A stretch of 7,542 nt of DNA, from positions 1 through 7,542 of the forward strand of contig DUTO01000239.1 in assembly GCA_012842035.1 (NCBI GenBank). Direction: 5' to 3'. Below are positions 1-6,525 of the stretch, in pieces. The translations under genes were made by a program, and so were the position numbers. How positions within the stretch are numbered: the first letter of the stretch is position 1; each line of letters opens with the position of its first letter. The stretch comes from Clostridia bacterium. Its GTDB lineage: Bacteria > Bacillota > Peptococcia > DRI-13 > DTU073. The notes beneath the pieces were generated by a model that ran no database searches, had not been told where the DNA came from, and saw nothing but the letters and a program-made list of their open reading frames with translations.

Positions 1-2
1 CA

Positions 3-491
3 TCATCGATTTTTTGTATAGCTTGTTTAACTTCTTTAGTAAAAGATGAACCACTTTTAACTAGTAAACTTGCTACGCCGGGTGAGGTAAAAAATGGGCT
101 GGCCTATCTTGTCCCCGTAGGCAAAAGGGCAATCAGTATCGCGGTTAATGAGGTCAGTGGTCTAGCCGGATTACTTCAACCGGGTGATCGTGTTGATGTA
201 GCGGCAATTATGAGTTTTCCTGATGGGAGGGGAGGAGAAGAAGTTTCTGCACTTATTGTGGTGCAAAATATTCCTATTTTAGCGGTGGGAAAACAAATGG
301 ATGAAAAAGGTAAGAAAATAGGGTCAGAGAGCGGTGAACAGAAAACGATTACTTTAGCCGTGACGATAAAGGAGGCGCAAGCTTTGCTTTTAGCAGGACA
401 AAAGGGTTCTTTGCGTTTGTTATTACGTTCACCTGTTGATGATAGTATGGAGGGGACAGTACCCTTTACGGCCCGGGACTTCCTGCAATAA
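3..491 (+). CDS. cpaB: Tad pilus assembly protein CpaB/RcpC, 3' part (5' end outside window)
   Basis: The open frame runs from the window edge to TAA at 489-491 and shows 162 residues. An in-frame ATG at 210 is internal, because the conserved part starts upstream of it. Visible family hallmarks are EPLLTSKLA (about residues 16-24), then PVGKRAISIAVNEVSGLAG and QPGDRVDV (about 38-66), which is the SAF/RcpC region of CpaB. A C-terminal domain of alternating hydrophobic strands follows, ending in an ITLAVT-xxEAQALLLA segment and LRLLLRSP. CpaB proteins are membrane-anchored, extracytoplasmic parts of Tad/Flp pilus machines; in diderms they work with the secretin, and in monoderms the role is less clear. 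The N-terminal anchor lies outside the window. The cpaE start follows 14 nt after the stop. The first dozen residues (around FCIAC) fit the family less well. The family call is strong. Confidence 0.88.
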   Translation, partial: SSIFCIACLTSLVKDEPLLTSKLATPGEVKNGLAYLVPVGKRAISIAVNEVSGLAGLLQPGDRVDVAAIMSFPDGRGGEEVSALIVVQNIPILAVGKQMDEKGKKIGSESGEQKTITLAVTIKEAQALLLAGQKGSLRLLLRSPVDDSMEGTVPFTARDFLQ

Positions 492-505
492 AGGGGGGAA
501 AGCAG

Positions 506-1705
506 ATGGATTTAATTCGTGTTTTAATTGCTGATGCCGATGGAGAGAGTAGAGCCGGTCTTGCCCAGATGCTCTCCGCTGATGAAGAACTTATTGTGGT
601 TAGTGAGGCTTGTGAGGGGATGGAGGCGGTGCAGAAGTGTAAAGCTTTACAGCCTGATATAGTTTTAATGGACTATAATTTGCCGGGATTGGATGGATTA
701 AGTGCTACAGGTAAAATTACGATAGAAGTTCCCGGGACGGCCGTAATTATGCTTAGTGTCAAAGAGGAGCAGGAATATTTGCGGAGTGCTATGTTAGCGG
801 GAGCACGTGATTTTTTGGTTAAGCCTTTTTCCAGGGCGGAATTAGTAAAGACAGTGAAAAGGGTTTTTCAGGTAGAAAGCAAAAGATTAGCTCACACTGA
901 TTGGCCGGGGCAAAAGCGGAAAAGCGAAGTAATTACAGTGTTTGGTACTAAAGGTGGGGTAGGGAAAACTACTGTTGCGGTTAATTTAGCGGTTCTTTTA
1001 GCCCAAAGGAAACAAAAAGTAGCGTTACTTGACTTAGATTTGCAGTTTGGTGATGTTTCTGTATTTTTAAATTTATTTCCACGCCGTACTATGTCTGAAT
1101 TAGCTCAGGAAAGAGATGTGTGGGATATAGAATTATTGGAAAGTTATCTTCTCCCTCATGTTTCAGGTGTGCAAACTCTTCCCGCTCCCGGACGACCGGA
1201 ATATGCAGAATTGATTACGTCAGAGTATATACAGGATATTATTAATCTGCTTAAATTAAAGTATGATTATATTATTATTGATACTCCGCCATTTTTTAAT
1301 GATACGAATCTAACGGCCTTAGATTTGTCTACCCAGATTTTATTAGTTTTAGCCATGGATTTAGCGACGATCAAAAATATTAAATTAAGCTTAGAACTTT
1401 TAGAATCTTTACAGCATCTGGGCAAAACAAAACTTATTTTAAACAGGGCTTCTGATGATATGGGGATTACGATTGCCGATGCGGAAGAAACTTTGGATTT
1501 CTTGATTGCCGGTTATATTCCCAGTGAAGGGAAGATTGTTGTGCCGGCCCTTAATGAAGGAATTCCTTTTGTTTTATCCCATCCCACAGCCAGAGTCAGT
1601 AGGGCTATACAAGAAGTTAGTAATTTAGTGGTTAATGATCAAGGCTATCAGGAAGATTTAAAAGCTAAAAATAAGCAAGGTTTTTTCAGTCGTTTGTTTA
1701 AATAG
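506..1705 (+). CDS. cpaE: CpaE-type Tad protein: receiver domain fused to MinD/ParA-like ATPase
   Basis: This 399-residue cytoplasmic protein probably localises or regulates Tad pilus assembly. Residues 4-125 form a CheY-like receiver with a complete phosphorylation site: acidic pair D10/D12, phospho-acceptor D56 (LMDYNLP), switch S84 (IMLS) and K106 before a proline (LVKPF). A short charged linker leads to a MinD/ParA/Mrp-type ATPase from about residue 141. It has the deviant Walker A KGGVGKTT (149-156, signature K149 and K154), the A' motif LLDLDLQFGD (D176, D178) and a hydrophobic strand ending in DTPP (Walker B region). Many CpaE proteins have degenerate receivers, but this one keeps every residue expected for phosphotransfer. 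No histidine kinase is visible in the window. An AAGGGGGGAA ribosome binding site at 491-500 supports ATG 506, and cpaF begins 12 nt after the stop. The alternative name TadZ refers to the same family. Confidence 0.93.
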   Translation: MDLIRVLIADADGESRAGLAQMLSADEELIVVSEACEGMEAVQKCKALQPDIVLMDYNLPGLDGLSATGKITIEVPGTAVIMLSVKEEQEYLRSAMLAGARDFLVKPFSRAELVKTVKRVFQVESKRLAHTDWPGQKRKSEVITVFGTKGGVGKTTVAVNLAVLLAQRKQKVALLDLDLQFGDVSVFLNLFPRRTMSELAQERDVWDIELLESYLLPHVSGVQTLPAPGRPEYAELITSEYIQDIINLLKLKYDYIIIDTPPFFNDTNLTALDLSTQILLVLAMDLATIKNIKLSLELLESLQHLGKTKLILNRASDDMGITIADAEETLDFLIAGYIPSEGKIVVPALNEGIPFVLSHPTARVSRAIQEVSNLVVNDQGYQEDLKAKNKQGFFSRLFK

Positions 1706-1717
1706 GGGTGAGTAAAA

Positions 1718-3076
1718 ATGTCTTTATTACAACGTTTGGAAAAAGAAAGAAGAGGTCAGATAGAAGCTGGGGAAATAGAAAAAGCAAAACCCCCAACTGT
1801 AGATGACCCTTATCGTGAGTTGAAAATTAGAGTTCATCGTGAAGTAATTGAAACTTTGGATCTCGAGTTGCAGGATAAGAAGGAGCAACTCGTATTAAAA
1901 GGTGAACAATATGTGCAGAGAGTGGAAGAATTGATTAATCTCATCGTAGATCGGGAGGCCGGTAGTTTACCACGGGCCGAGCGACAGAAAATAACCGGAG
2001 AAATTATGGATGAAGTAGTAGGTCTTGGTCCGATTGAGCCCTTAATTAGAGACCCGGAAGTGTCGGAAGTCATGGTTAATGGCCCTGGGCAAGTTTTTGT
2101 GGAACGACAGGGGAAATTAGAAAAAACGGAGATAATTTTTCGTGATGAAAAACATGTCCTGCATATTATTGATAAAATAGTTTCCCCATTAGGGCGAAGG
2201 ATTGATGAGTCAATGCCCATGGTTGATGCTCGTTTGCCTGATGGTTCTAGGGTTAATGCCATTATTCCCCCTCTTTCTTTAGTTGGTCCGGTAATTACGA
2301 TTAGAAAGTTTGCGCAAGACCCTTTGACGATTTATGACTTGATTAGGTTTGGTACTTTGACGCCACAAATGGCTACATTTTTAGAGGCTTGTGTAAAAGG
2401 ACGCTTAAATATTATTATTTCCGGAGGGACCGGAAGTGGCAAAACGAGTACGCTTAATGTGCTTTCTTCTTTTATTCCGGAGTCGGAAAGGATTGTGACG
2501 ATTGAAGATGCAGCTGAACTGCAATTACATCAAGAACACCTGATTACTTTAGAAAGCAGACCACCTAATATTGAAGGAAAAGGAGCGATTACGATTAGGG
2601 ACTTGGTGCGTAATACTCTCCGGATGCGTCCGGAAAGGATAATTGTGGGCGAGGTCCGTTCTGGGGAAGCTTTAGATATGTTGCAAGCTATGAATACCGG
2701 CCATGATGGTTCTTTGACTACGGGGCATGCGAATTCGCCACGTGATATTCTTTCCCGTTTGGAGACGATGGTGCTGATGGCCGGCATGGAACTACCGATT
2801 CGGGCTATTCGTGAACAAATGGCTTCTGCTTTTGACCTTATTGTGCAGCAAACTCGCTTTCGGGATGGTAGTCGGAAGATTACTCATTTGACTGAGGTTG
2901 TGGGCATGGAAGGAGAGCTGGTTACTTTACAGAATATTTTTCTTTATGTAACGGAAGGGATAGATAAGCGTGGTAAGGTCAAAGGGCATTTTAAAGCAAC
3001 AGGCATTAAACCGAAGTTTATGGAGAAGTTGGCGGCGGCCGGCATTCATGTTTCCGATGACCTTTTTCTTCATTAA
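1718..3076 (+). CDS. cpaF: Tad pilus assembly ATPase CpaF/TadA
   Basis: This 452-residue hexameric secretion ATPase of the GspE/VirB11 superfamily powers Flp pilus assembly at the inner face of the membrane. An N-terminal charged, helical region (about 1-95) precedes the N-terminal domain with the family signature VGLGPIEPLIRDPEVSEVMVNG (split at about 101-122) and RRIDESMPMVDARLPDGSR. The C-terminal ATPase core has Walker A GGTGSGKT (236-243, K242), the Asp box TIEDAAEL (261-268), the Walker B strand RIIVGEVR (E312) and the His box TGHDGSLTTGHANS (328-341). Arginine-rich RNTLRMRPER (298-307) fits the family. Length is typical. GGGGTGAG at 1705-1712, overlapping the cpaE stop, is the ribosome binding site for ATG 1718. 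All catalytic motifs are intact, so it should be active. The next gene, tadB, encodes part of its membrane platform. Confidence 0.97.
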   Translation: MSLLQRLEKERRGQIEAGEIEKAKPPTVDDPYRELKIRVHREVIETLDLELQDKKEQLVLKGEQYVQRVEELINLIVDREAGSLPRAERQKITGEIMDEVVGLGPIEPLIRDPEVSEVMVNGPGQVFVERQGKLEKTEIIFRDEKHVLHIIDKIVSPLGRRIDESMPMVDARLPDGSRVNAIIPPLSLVGPVITIRKFAQDPLTIYDLIRFGTLTPQMATFLEACVKGRLNIIISGGTGSGKTSTLNVLSSFIPESERIVTIEDAAELQLHQEHLITLESRPPNIEGKGAITIRDLVRNTLRMRPERIIVGEVRSGEALDMLQAMNTGHDGSLTTGHANSPRDILSRLETMVLMAGMELPIRAIREQMASAFDLIVQQTRFRDGSRKITHLTEVVGMEGELVTLQNIFLYVTEGIDKRGKVKGHFKATGIKPKFMEKLAAAGIHVSDDLFLH

Positions 3077-3102
3077 GAGACTTCTGAATTGTTCATAGGG
3101 GG

Positions 3103-3109
3103 GGTGAGG
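3103..3109 (+). promoter_or_regulatory. Ribosome binding site deciding the tadB start
   Basis: GGTGAGG lies 6 nt before ATG 3116. The frame can be opened further upstream at a TTG at 3089, but that codon has no Shine-Dalgarno sequence and would add nine residues that include the translated ribosome binding site. ATG 3116 also puts the hydrophobic membrane segment right at the N-terminus, as expected for TadB. Confidence 0.75.
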
Positions 3110-3115
3110 TCAAAG

Positions 3116-4087
3116 ATGAAAATTTTTCTGACTTGTTTATGTAGCTTTTTTACTGTAGTTTTCTTTTTCTTGTCTTTAGAATGTTTTCGTTTTCAGAAGA
3201 AGAGAAAAGTACAGTTGAGAATGAAGAGTTTAAAAGAGGCTGAGAAACAGAAAATAGAGAGGGCAATAGAAACAGAAAAAAGTATTTTTGTCGGTGCGCA
3301 AAAGGTCATTAGTTTTGTAGGCAAGGTCTTAGAACGGCGGGGCATAATTAAACCTCTGGAAGAAAAAATGATTAAAGCGGATCTTCCTTTAAGAGGTGAG
3401 GAGTATTTAGTACTTTGGTTATTAGTTACTTTCGTGCCCGGATTTTTATTGTTTTTGGTGACGCGACATTTGTTTGGGGGCTTAATTTTATGTCTGCTTT
3501 GTTTTTTTATACCCCCTTGTCTGGTGAATAGAGAACAGCAGAAGAAATTAAAAAAGTTTAATGAACAGTTAGTAGACGCTTTGGTCATTATTTCGAATTC
3601 TTTACGTGCTGGGCATAGTTTTATGCAAGCGATAGAATTGGTGGGCAAAGAGATGCCGGCTCCGTTAGGCAAAGAATTCGGCAGAACTTTTCGGGAAATT
3701 AAATTAGGAACAACTACGGAAGAGGCGTTACATAATTTAGGGCAACGTGTGGCTAGTGAGGACTTGGATTTAATTATTACCGCGGTCTTGATTCAGAGGC
3801 AAACTGGCGGTAATTTAGCCGAAATAATGGATACGATTTCTGATACGATTAGAGATCGTATTCGTATGCAAGGCGAAATTAAAACTTTGACGGCACAAGG
3901 TAAATTATCGGGAATAGTTATTGGCTTAATCCCTCTTTTTTTGGTGGGGATTATGTTATTGCTTAATCCTAGTTATCTTTTACCTTTATTTCGTTCCTCC
4001 TTGGGACTAATGATCTTGAGCGCCGGAATTATGGGGGAGGTCATTGGGGTCATATGTATTAAGAAAATCGTAACAATTGATTTTTAG
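3116..4087 (+). CDS. tadB: Tad pilus assembly membrane platform protein TadB
   Basis: This 323-residue inner-membrane protein of the T2SSF (GspF/PilC) superfamily forms, with TadC, the platform driven by CpaF. From ATG 3116 the layout is: an N-terminal membrane segment (about 3-22), a basic and helical cytoplasmic stretch (27-95), two closely spaced membrane segments (about 98-116 and 119-137), the cytoplasmic T2SSF domain (about 145-260), and two C-terminal membrane segments (about 267-285 and 296-317). The T2SSF domain shows FNEQLVDALVIISNSLRAGHSFMQAIE, interrupted here only by line length, then EFGRTFREIKLG and a conserved ETGGNLAE-like stretch (QTGGNLAEIMDTIS, 229-242). This is the usual TadB length and order. 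tadC starts 12 nt after the TAG stop. Assignment to TadB rather than TadC rests on gene order and on the longer N-terminal region. Confidence 0.92.
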   Translation: MKIFLTCLCSFFTVVFFFLSLECFRFQKKRKVQLRMKSLKEAEKQKIERAIETEKSIFVGAQKVISFVGKVLERRGIIKPLEEKMIKADLPLRGEEYLVLWLLVTFVPGFLLFLVTRHLFGGLILCLLCFFIPPCLVNREQQKKLKKFNEQLVDALVIISNSLRAGHSFMQAIELVGKEMPAPLGKEFGRTFREIKLGTTTEEALHNLGQRVASEDLDLIITAVLIQRQTGGNLAEIMDTISDTIRDRIRMQGEIKTLTAQGKLSGIVIGLIPLFLVGIMLLLNPSYLLPLFRSSLGLMILSAGIMGEVIGVICIKKIVTIDF

Positions 4088-4099
4088 TGAGGGGAAACT

Positions 4100-5029
4100 A
4101 TGTTTAAATTACTTTTAGCAACTTTTATTTTTACAACATTGCTAGCTATTGCTTTTCTCAATAGCAGGTTTCGTGAGCGCACGGTTTTTTTAAAGCGTTT
4201 GCAAAAAATAGTAATGAGTCAGGCAGCACAAAATAAATTGGAAGAGGATGAATTGAGCAAACCTTTTGGGGAAAGGGTGATTAGACCTCTTTTAGTGAAA
4301 ATTTCTCGGGTACTTGACCGGGTTATTCCGGTGAAAAGTCGTGTTAAATTGCAGCGGGAATTACAATTTGCCGGAGAACCTTGGAATTTGCAACCTCATG
4401 AGTTTCAGGCTATGCAGTATGGTATGATTTTTTTCTTGACTTTGGGGGGCTGGTTTTTAACTTTAAGCATGGGCAAAACGGTTGTTGTTCAACTTTTCAT
4501 GGCTTTTTCAGGCGGTCTTTTAGGTGTTTTAATGGGGAAATTCTATTTAACGGCACGGATCAAGCAAAGGCAGACAGCTATTCAAAAAGAGCTTCCTGAT
4601 GTTTTAGATTTACTTACGGTAAGTGTTGATGCCGGTTTAGGTTTTGATGCTGCTTTAATGCGTGTTGTCGAAAAGTTTTCCGGTGAATTAAGTAAGGAGT
4701 TACGCAAAACTTTACAAGAGATGCAAATGGGAAAAACAAGAGAGGAGGCTTTAAAAGATTTGGGTGAACGCACAGGAGTTGAGGACTTACTTACTTTTAT
4801 TAGTTCTATGATTCAAGCGGATCAGTTGGGAGTTTCAATTAGTAAGGTTATTCGTACCCAAGCCGAACAAGTTCGTTTAAAAAAACGTCAGCGCATTGAA
4901 GAAAAGGCGATGCAAGCCCCGATTAAAATGTTGTTTCCTTTAGTATTTTTTATTTTCCCTAGTATCTTTATTGTCTTATTAGGTCCGGCTGTTTTACGGA
5001 TCACCAAGATTTTTGGGGGAGGAATGTAG
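4100..5029 (+). CDS. tadC: Tad pilus assembly membrane platform protein TadC
   Basis: This 309-residue second platform protein of the T2SSF superfamily pairs with TadB. An N-terminal membrane segment (about 3-20) is followed by a charged cytoplasmic part with KLQRELQFAGEPWNL (83-97), a motif region typical of TadC. Two membrane segments come next (about 106-123 and 128-150), then the T2SSF domain: KELPDVLDLLTVSVDAGLGF (163-182), LQEMQMGKTREEALKDLGER (205-224), and a GVSISKVIRTQAEQVRLKKR stretch (244-263). A C-terminal membrane segment (about 276-297) ends in a GGGM tail. GAGGGGA at 4089-4095 is the ribosome binding site. The glycine codons at the very end double as the ribosome binding site of the next gene, so translation of the two is likely coupled. 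Confidence 0.94.
   Translation: MFKLLLATFIFTTLLAIAFLNSRFRERTVFLKRLQKIVMSQAAQNKLEEDELSKPFGERVIRPLLVKISRVLDRVIPVKSRVKLQRELQFAGEPWNLQPHEFQAMQYGMIFFLTLGGWFLTLSMGKTVVVQLFMAFSGGLLGVLMGKFYLTARIKQRQTAIQKELPDVLDLLTVSVDAGLGFDAALMRVVEKFSGELSKELRKTLQEMQMGKTREEALKDLGERTGVEDLLTFISSMIQADQLGVSISKVIRTQAEQVRLKKRQRIEEKAMQAPIKMLFPLVFFIFPSIFIVLLGPAVLRITKIFGGGM
5015..5022 (+). promoter_or_regulatory. Ribosome binding site of the DUF192 gene, inside the tadC tail
   Basis: GGGGGAGG, which also encodes the last glycines of TadC, lies 8 nt before TTG 5031. It selects that TTG as the start. A TTG at 5013 opens the same frame but would place the ribosome binding site inside the coding sequence and has no site of its own. 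The arrangement implies reinitiation after tadC. Confidence 0.7.
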
Positions 5030-5030
5030 A

Positions 5031-5390
5031 TTGCGAGCCCTAGTGAAAAAAGAGGACGAGATTATTGGTGACCGAATTAAGGTTGCTCATAATTTTGGGC
5101 AGCGTTTGCAAGGTTTATTAGGTAAAAAGGCATTAAAAAAGGGTGAAGGGCTTTTGTTAATCCCTTGTCGACAGGTACACACTTTTTTAATGTCTTTTTA
5201 CCTAGATGTTCTTTTTTTAAATAAACAAGGAGAGATTGTGGCTTTGGTTGCGGAAATGGCACCGGGGTGTAAATCGCCTTTGGTGCAAGAGAGTTATCAG
5301 GTTTTAGAATTACCGGTCGGAACGATTGCCTTAAAAAATTTAAAAAAAGGTGATTGCTTGGAGATAATTAAGGTTAAAGAAAAGGTATAA
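5031..5390 (+). CDS. DUF192 family protein at the end of the Tad operon
   Basis: This 119-residue protein starts at TTG 5031, 1 nt after the tadC stop. It matches the DUF192 family along its length: RLQGLLGKKALKKGEGLLL (about 25-43), PCRQVHTFLMSFYLDVLFLN (45-64), GEIVALVAEMAPG (67-79) and the closing YQVLELPVGT (89-98) followed by a short KKGD turn. The family is a small beta-rich domain whose biochemical function is, to my knowledge, not established. Many members carry an export signal or lipobox. This one has neither, so it should be cytoplasmic. Two cysteines (46 and 80) flank the conserved region. Its place directly after tadC suggests a part in Tad pilus assembly or its control, but this is inference from position only. 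Family call strong, function unknown. Confidence 0.85.
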   Translation: MRALVKKEDEIIGDRIKVAHNFGQRLQGLLGKKALKKGEGLLLIPCRQVHTFLMSFYLDVLFLNKQGEIVALVAEMAPGCKSPLVQESYQVLELPVGTIALKNLKKGDCLEIIKVKEKV

Positions 5391-5413
5391 ATTACTAAAT
5401 GATGGAAATACTA

Positions 5414-5473
5414 CTAACAACAACAAAAATTATATTTAGGAGGAATTTATTATGGAAATGCAGTTGTTGTTAG
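5414..5473 (+). promoter_or_regulatory. Inverted repeat enclosing the codY Shine-Dalgarno and start codon
   Basis: CTAACAACAAC (5414-5424) is the exact reverse complement of GTTGTTGTTAG (5463-5473). In RNA this gives an 11-bp stem with a 38-nt loop that holds AGGAGG (5438-5443) and ATG 5452. The 3' arm lies in codons 4-8 of codY. A further 5-bp AAATT/AATTT pairing could form around the Shine-Dalgarno sequence. The stem is A-U rich, so its stability is modest. A role in controlling codY translation is inference. Confidence 0.4.
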
Positions 5474-6195
5474 AAAAAACTAGAACTTTACATCAGTTGT
5501 TGCAAAAATCGGCAGGACAAATATTGGATTATGACACTATAGCCGGAGAGGTTTCTCGTTTGTTGGAAGCCAGTGTCTATATTGCCGATAAGAACGGTAA
5601 TTTATTGGGGAAAGGAGAGTTGGTAACTATTCACGGTGGTATCTTTCCGGAAGAGGAACTTTTAAAAGGGCAGTTTTCGGAAAGTAGTCAACAATGGCTT
5701 TTTGGCTTTACACATACAGAAGTTAATTTCGTGCCGCAAGGTACAAATTTCTATTGTATTTTAACACCGGTGGTGGGGAATCGGGAAAGAATGGGGACAG
5801 TTATTTACGCGCGTGAAAGAAGCCCCTATACGGCGGCTGAAATAATTTTGGCCGAATATGGGGCTAGTGTAGCCGGAATGCAGATTTTGCGTAAAGCTAA
5901 TGAACGTCTGGAAAATGAAGCACGAAAAAAGACAGTGGTACAATTAGCTTTGGAAGTGCTTTCTTATTCTGAATTGGAAGCAGTGAAATATATTTTTAAT
6001 GAGATTGAAGGTTCAGAGGGTTTTCTTGTGGCCAGTCGCTTAGCAGAGGAATATAAGCTTACGCGTTCCGTGATTGTTAATGCTTTACGTAAATTAGAAA
6101 GTGCCGGGGTGATTGATGCTCGTTCTTTAGGGATGAAAGGTACATATATTAAGGTATTGAATGATTATCTCTATGAGCAATTAGCAGAAATATAA
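5452..6195 (+). CDS. codY: Global transcriptional regulator CodY
   Basis: This 247-residue cytoplasmic DNA-binding protein represses nutrient-limitation genes when GTP and, in many species, branched-chain amino acids are plentiful. The N-terminus LLEKTRTLHQLLQ (6-18) starts the GAF ligand domain. It continues with SVYIADKNGNLLG (41-53), FPEEELL (65-71), TPVVGNRERMGTVIYAR (105-121) and the highly conserved LAEYGASVAGMQILR (133-147). A helical linker leads to YSELEAVKYIFNEIEG and the winged helix-turn-helix, with recognition helix TRSVIVNALRKLESAGV (204-220) and wing ARSLGMKGTYIKVLN (223-237), nearly identical to other CodY proteins. It is a little shorter than the usual roughly 259 residues; the missing part lies in the loop before FPEE, where B. 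subtilis CodY has an isoleucine-contacting arginine. A strong AGGAGG 8 nt upstream supports the start. No terminator separates it from the DUF192 gene, and I found no convincing promoter. Confidence 0.96.
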   Translation: MEMQLLLEKTRTLHQLLQKSAGQILDYDTIAGEVSRLLEASVYIADKNGNLLGKGELVTIHGGIFPEEELLKGQFSESSQQWLFGFTHTEVNFVPQGTNFYCILTPVVGNRERMGTVIYARERSPYTAAEIILAEYGASVAGMQILRKANERLENEARKKTVVQLALEVLSYSELEAVKYIFNEIEGSEGFLVASRLAEEYKLTRSVIVNALRKLESAGVIDARSLGMKGTYIKVLNDYLYEQLAEI

Positions 6196-6224
6196 CTGTA
6201 CCGTTTTCCGTTTCGTGCTTCATA

Positions 6225-6504
6225 CAGTGATTTTAGCCAGGTACTGCCGCGGGTATGTATCAGCAAAGTATTACCTACGGACTCCTAAAGCTAAAAGGAA
6301 TCGAATTCACTTCACCTGGGGTTCGGGCTATGCATGACTATGTGGGGACCCCCATCCCCACCTAGGGTAGACGCCCTCACCACATCGGTTCAGTTCGTTC
6401 GTCTGAAGAAGGGCTTTAAGGGAGTCCTTTTAGGTAAATACTTTGTTTTATGTGAACCGTAGAAAGAAGTCACCCTCCGGCAGTACCTTATCTAAAAGAC
6501 ATTG
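6225..6504 (+). ncRNA. Large structured non-coding RNA, candidate raiA-motif RNA
   Basis: This non-coding stretch folds on paper into one nested structure. Helices from outside in are 6225-6229/6500-6504 (one G-U), 6231-6236/6492-6497, 6239-6249/6478-6488 (11 bp perfect), 6251-6254/6472-6475, 6264-6276/6432-6445 (13 bp, one bulged A) and 6279-6291/6413-6427 (12-13 bp with a bulge). Inside are hairpins 6342-6348/6355-6361 and 6389-6393/6403-6407. Two pairings cross this nesting: 6317-6321 with loop 6350-6354, and 6386-6392 with 6453-6459. Even longer closure is possible through 6204-6209/6512-6517 and 6196-6202/6521-6527. A terminator follows at once, which fixes the + strand. RNase P, tmRNA and SRP RNA signatures are absent. 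Length, complexity, pseudoknots and the comFC neighbour fit the raiA motif of Firmicutes and Actinobacteria, whose loss affects sporulation and aggregation in Clostridium. Class assignment is from memory and not certain; 6S RNA is a weaker alternative. That it is a structured RNA is much surer. Confidence 0.6.
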
Positions 6505-6525
6505 AGCAAGGGGAAGAAATGGTAC

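Noticed and set aside
1834..2262. Minus-strand open frames inside cpaF, tadB, tadC, codY and comFC.
   Set aside because: They lie fully opposite strongly conserved genes, show no family motifs or ribosome binding sites, and have compositions expected of antisense shadows.
3117..3202. Two partial matches to the CodY box near the tadB start (TTTTCAGAA at 3190-3198 and TTTTTCTGA around 3121-3129).
   Set aside because: Each matches only about 10 of 15 consensus positions and lies inside coding sequence of an AT-rich genome, so chance is likely.
5391..5451. Promoter or terminator between the DUF192 gene and codY.
   Set aside because: TATAAA at 5386-5391 and TATATT at 5431-5436 have no -35 element at proper spacing, and no GC-rich hairpin with a T run is present.
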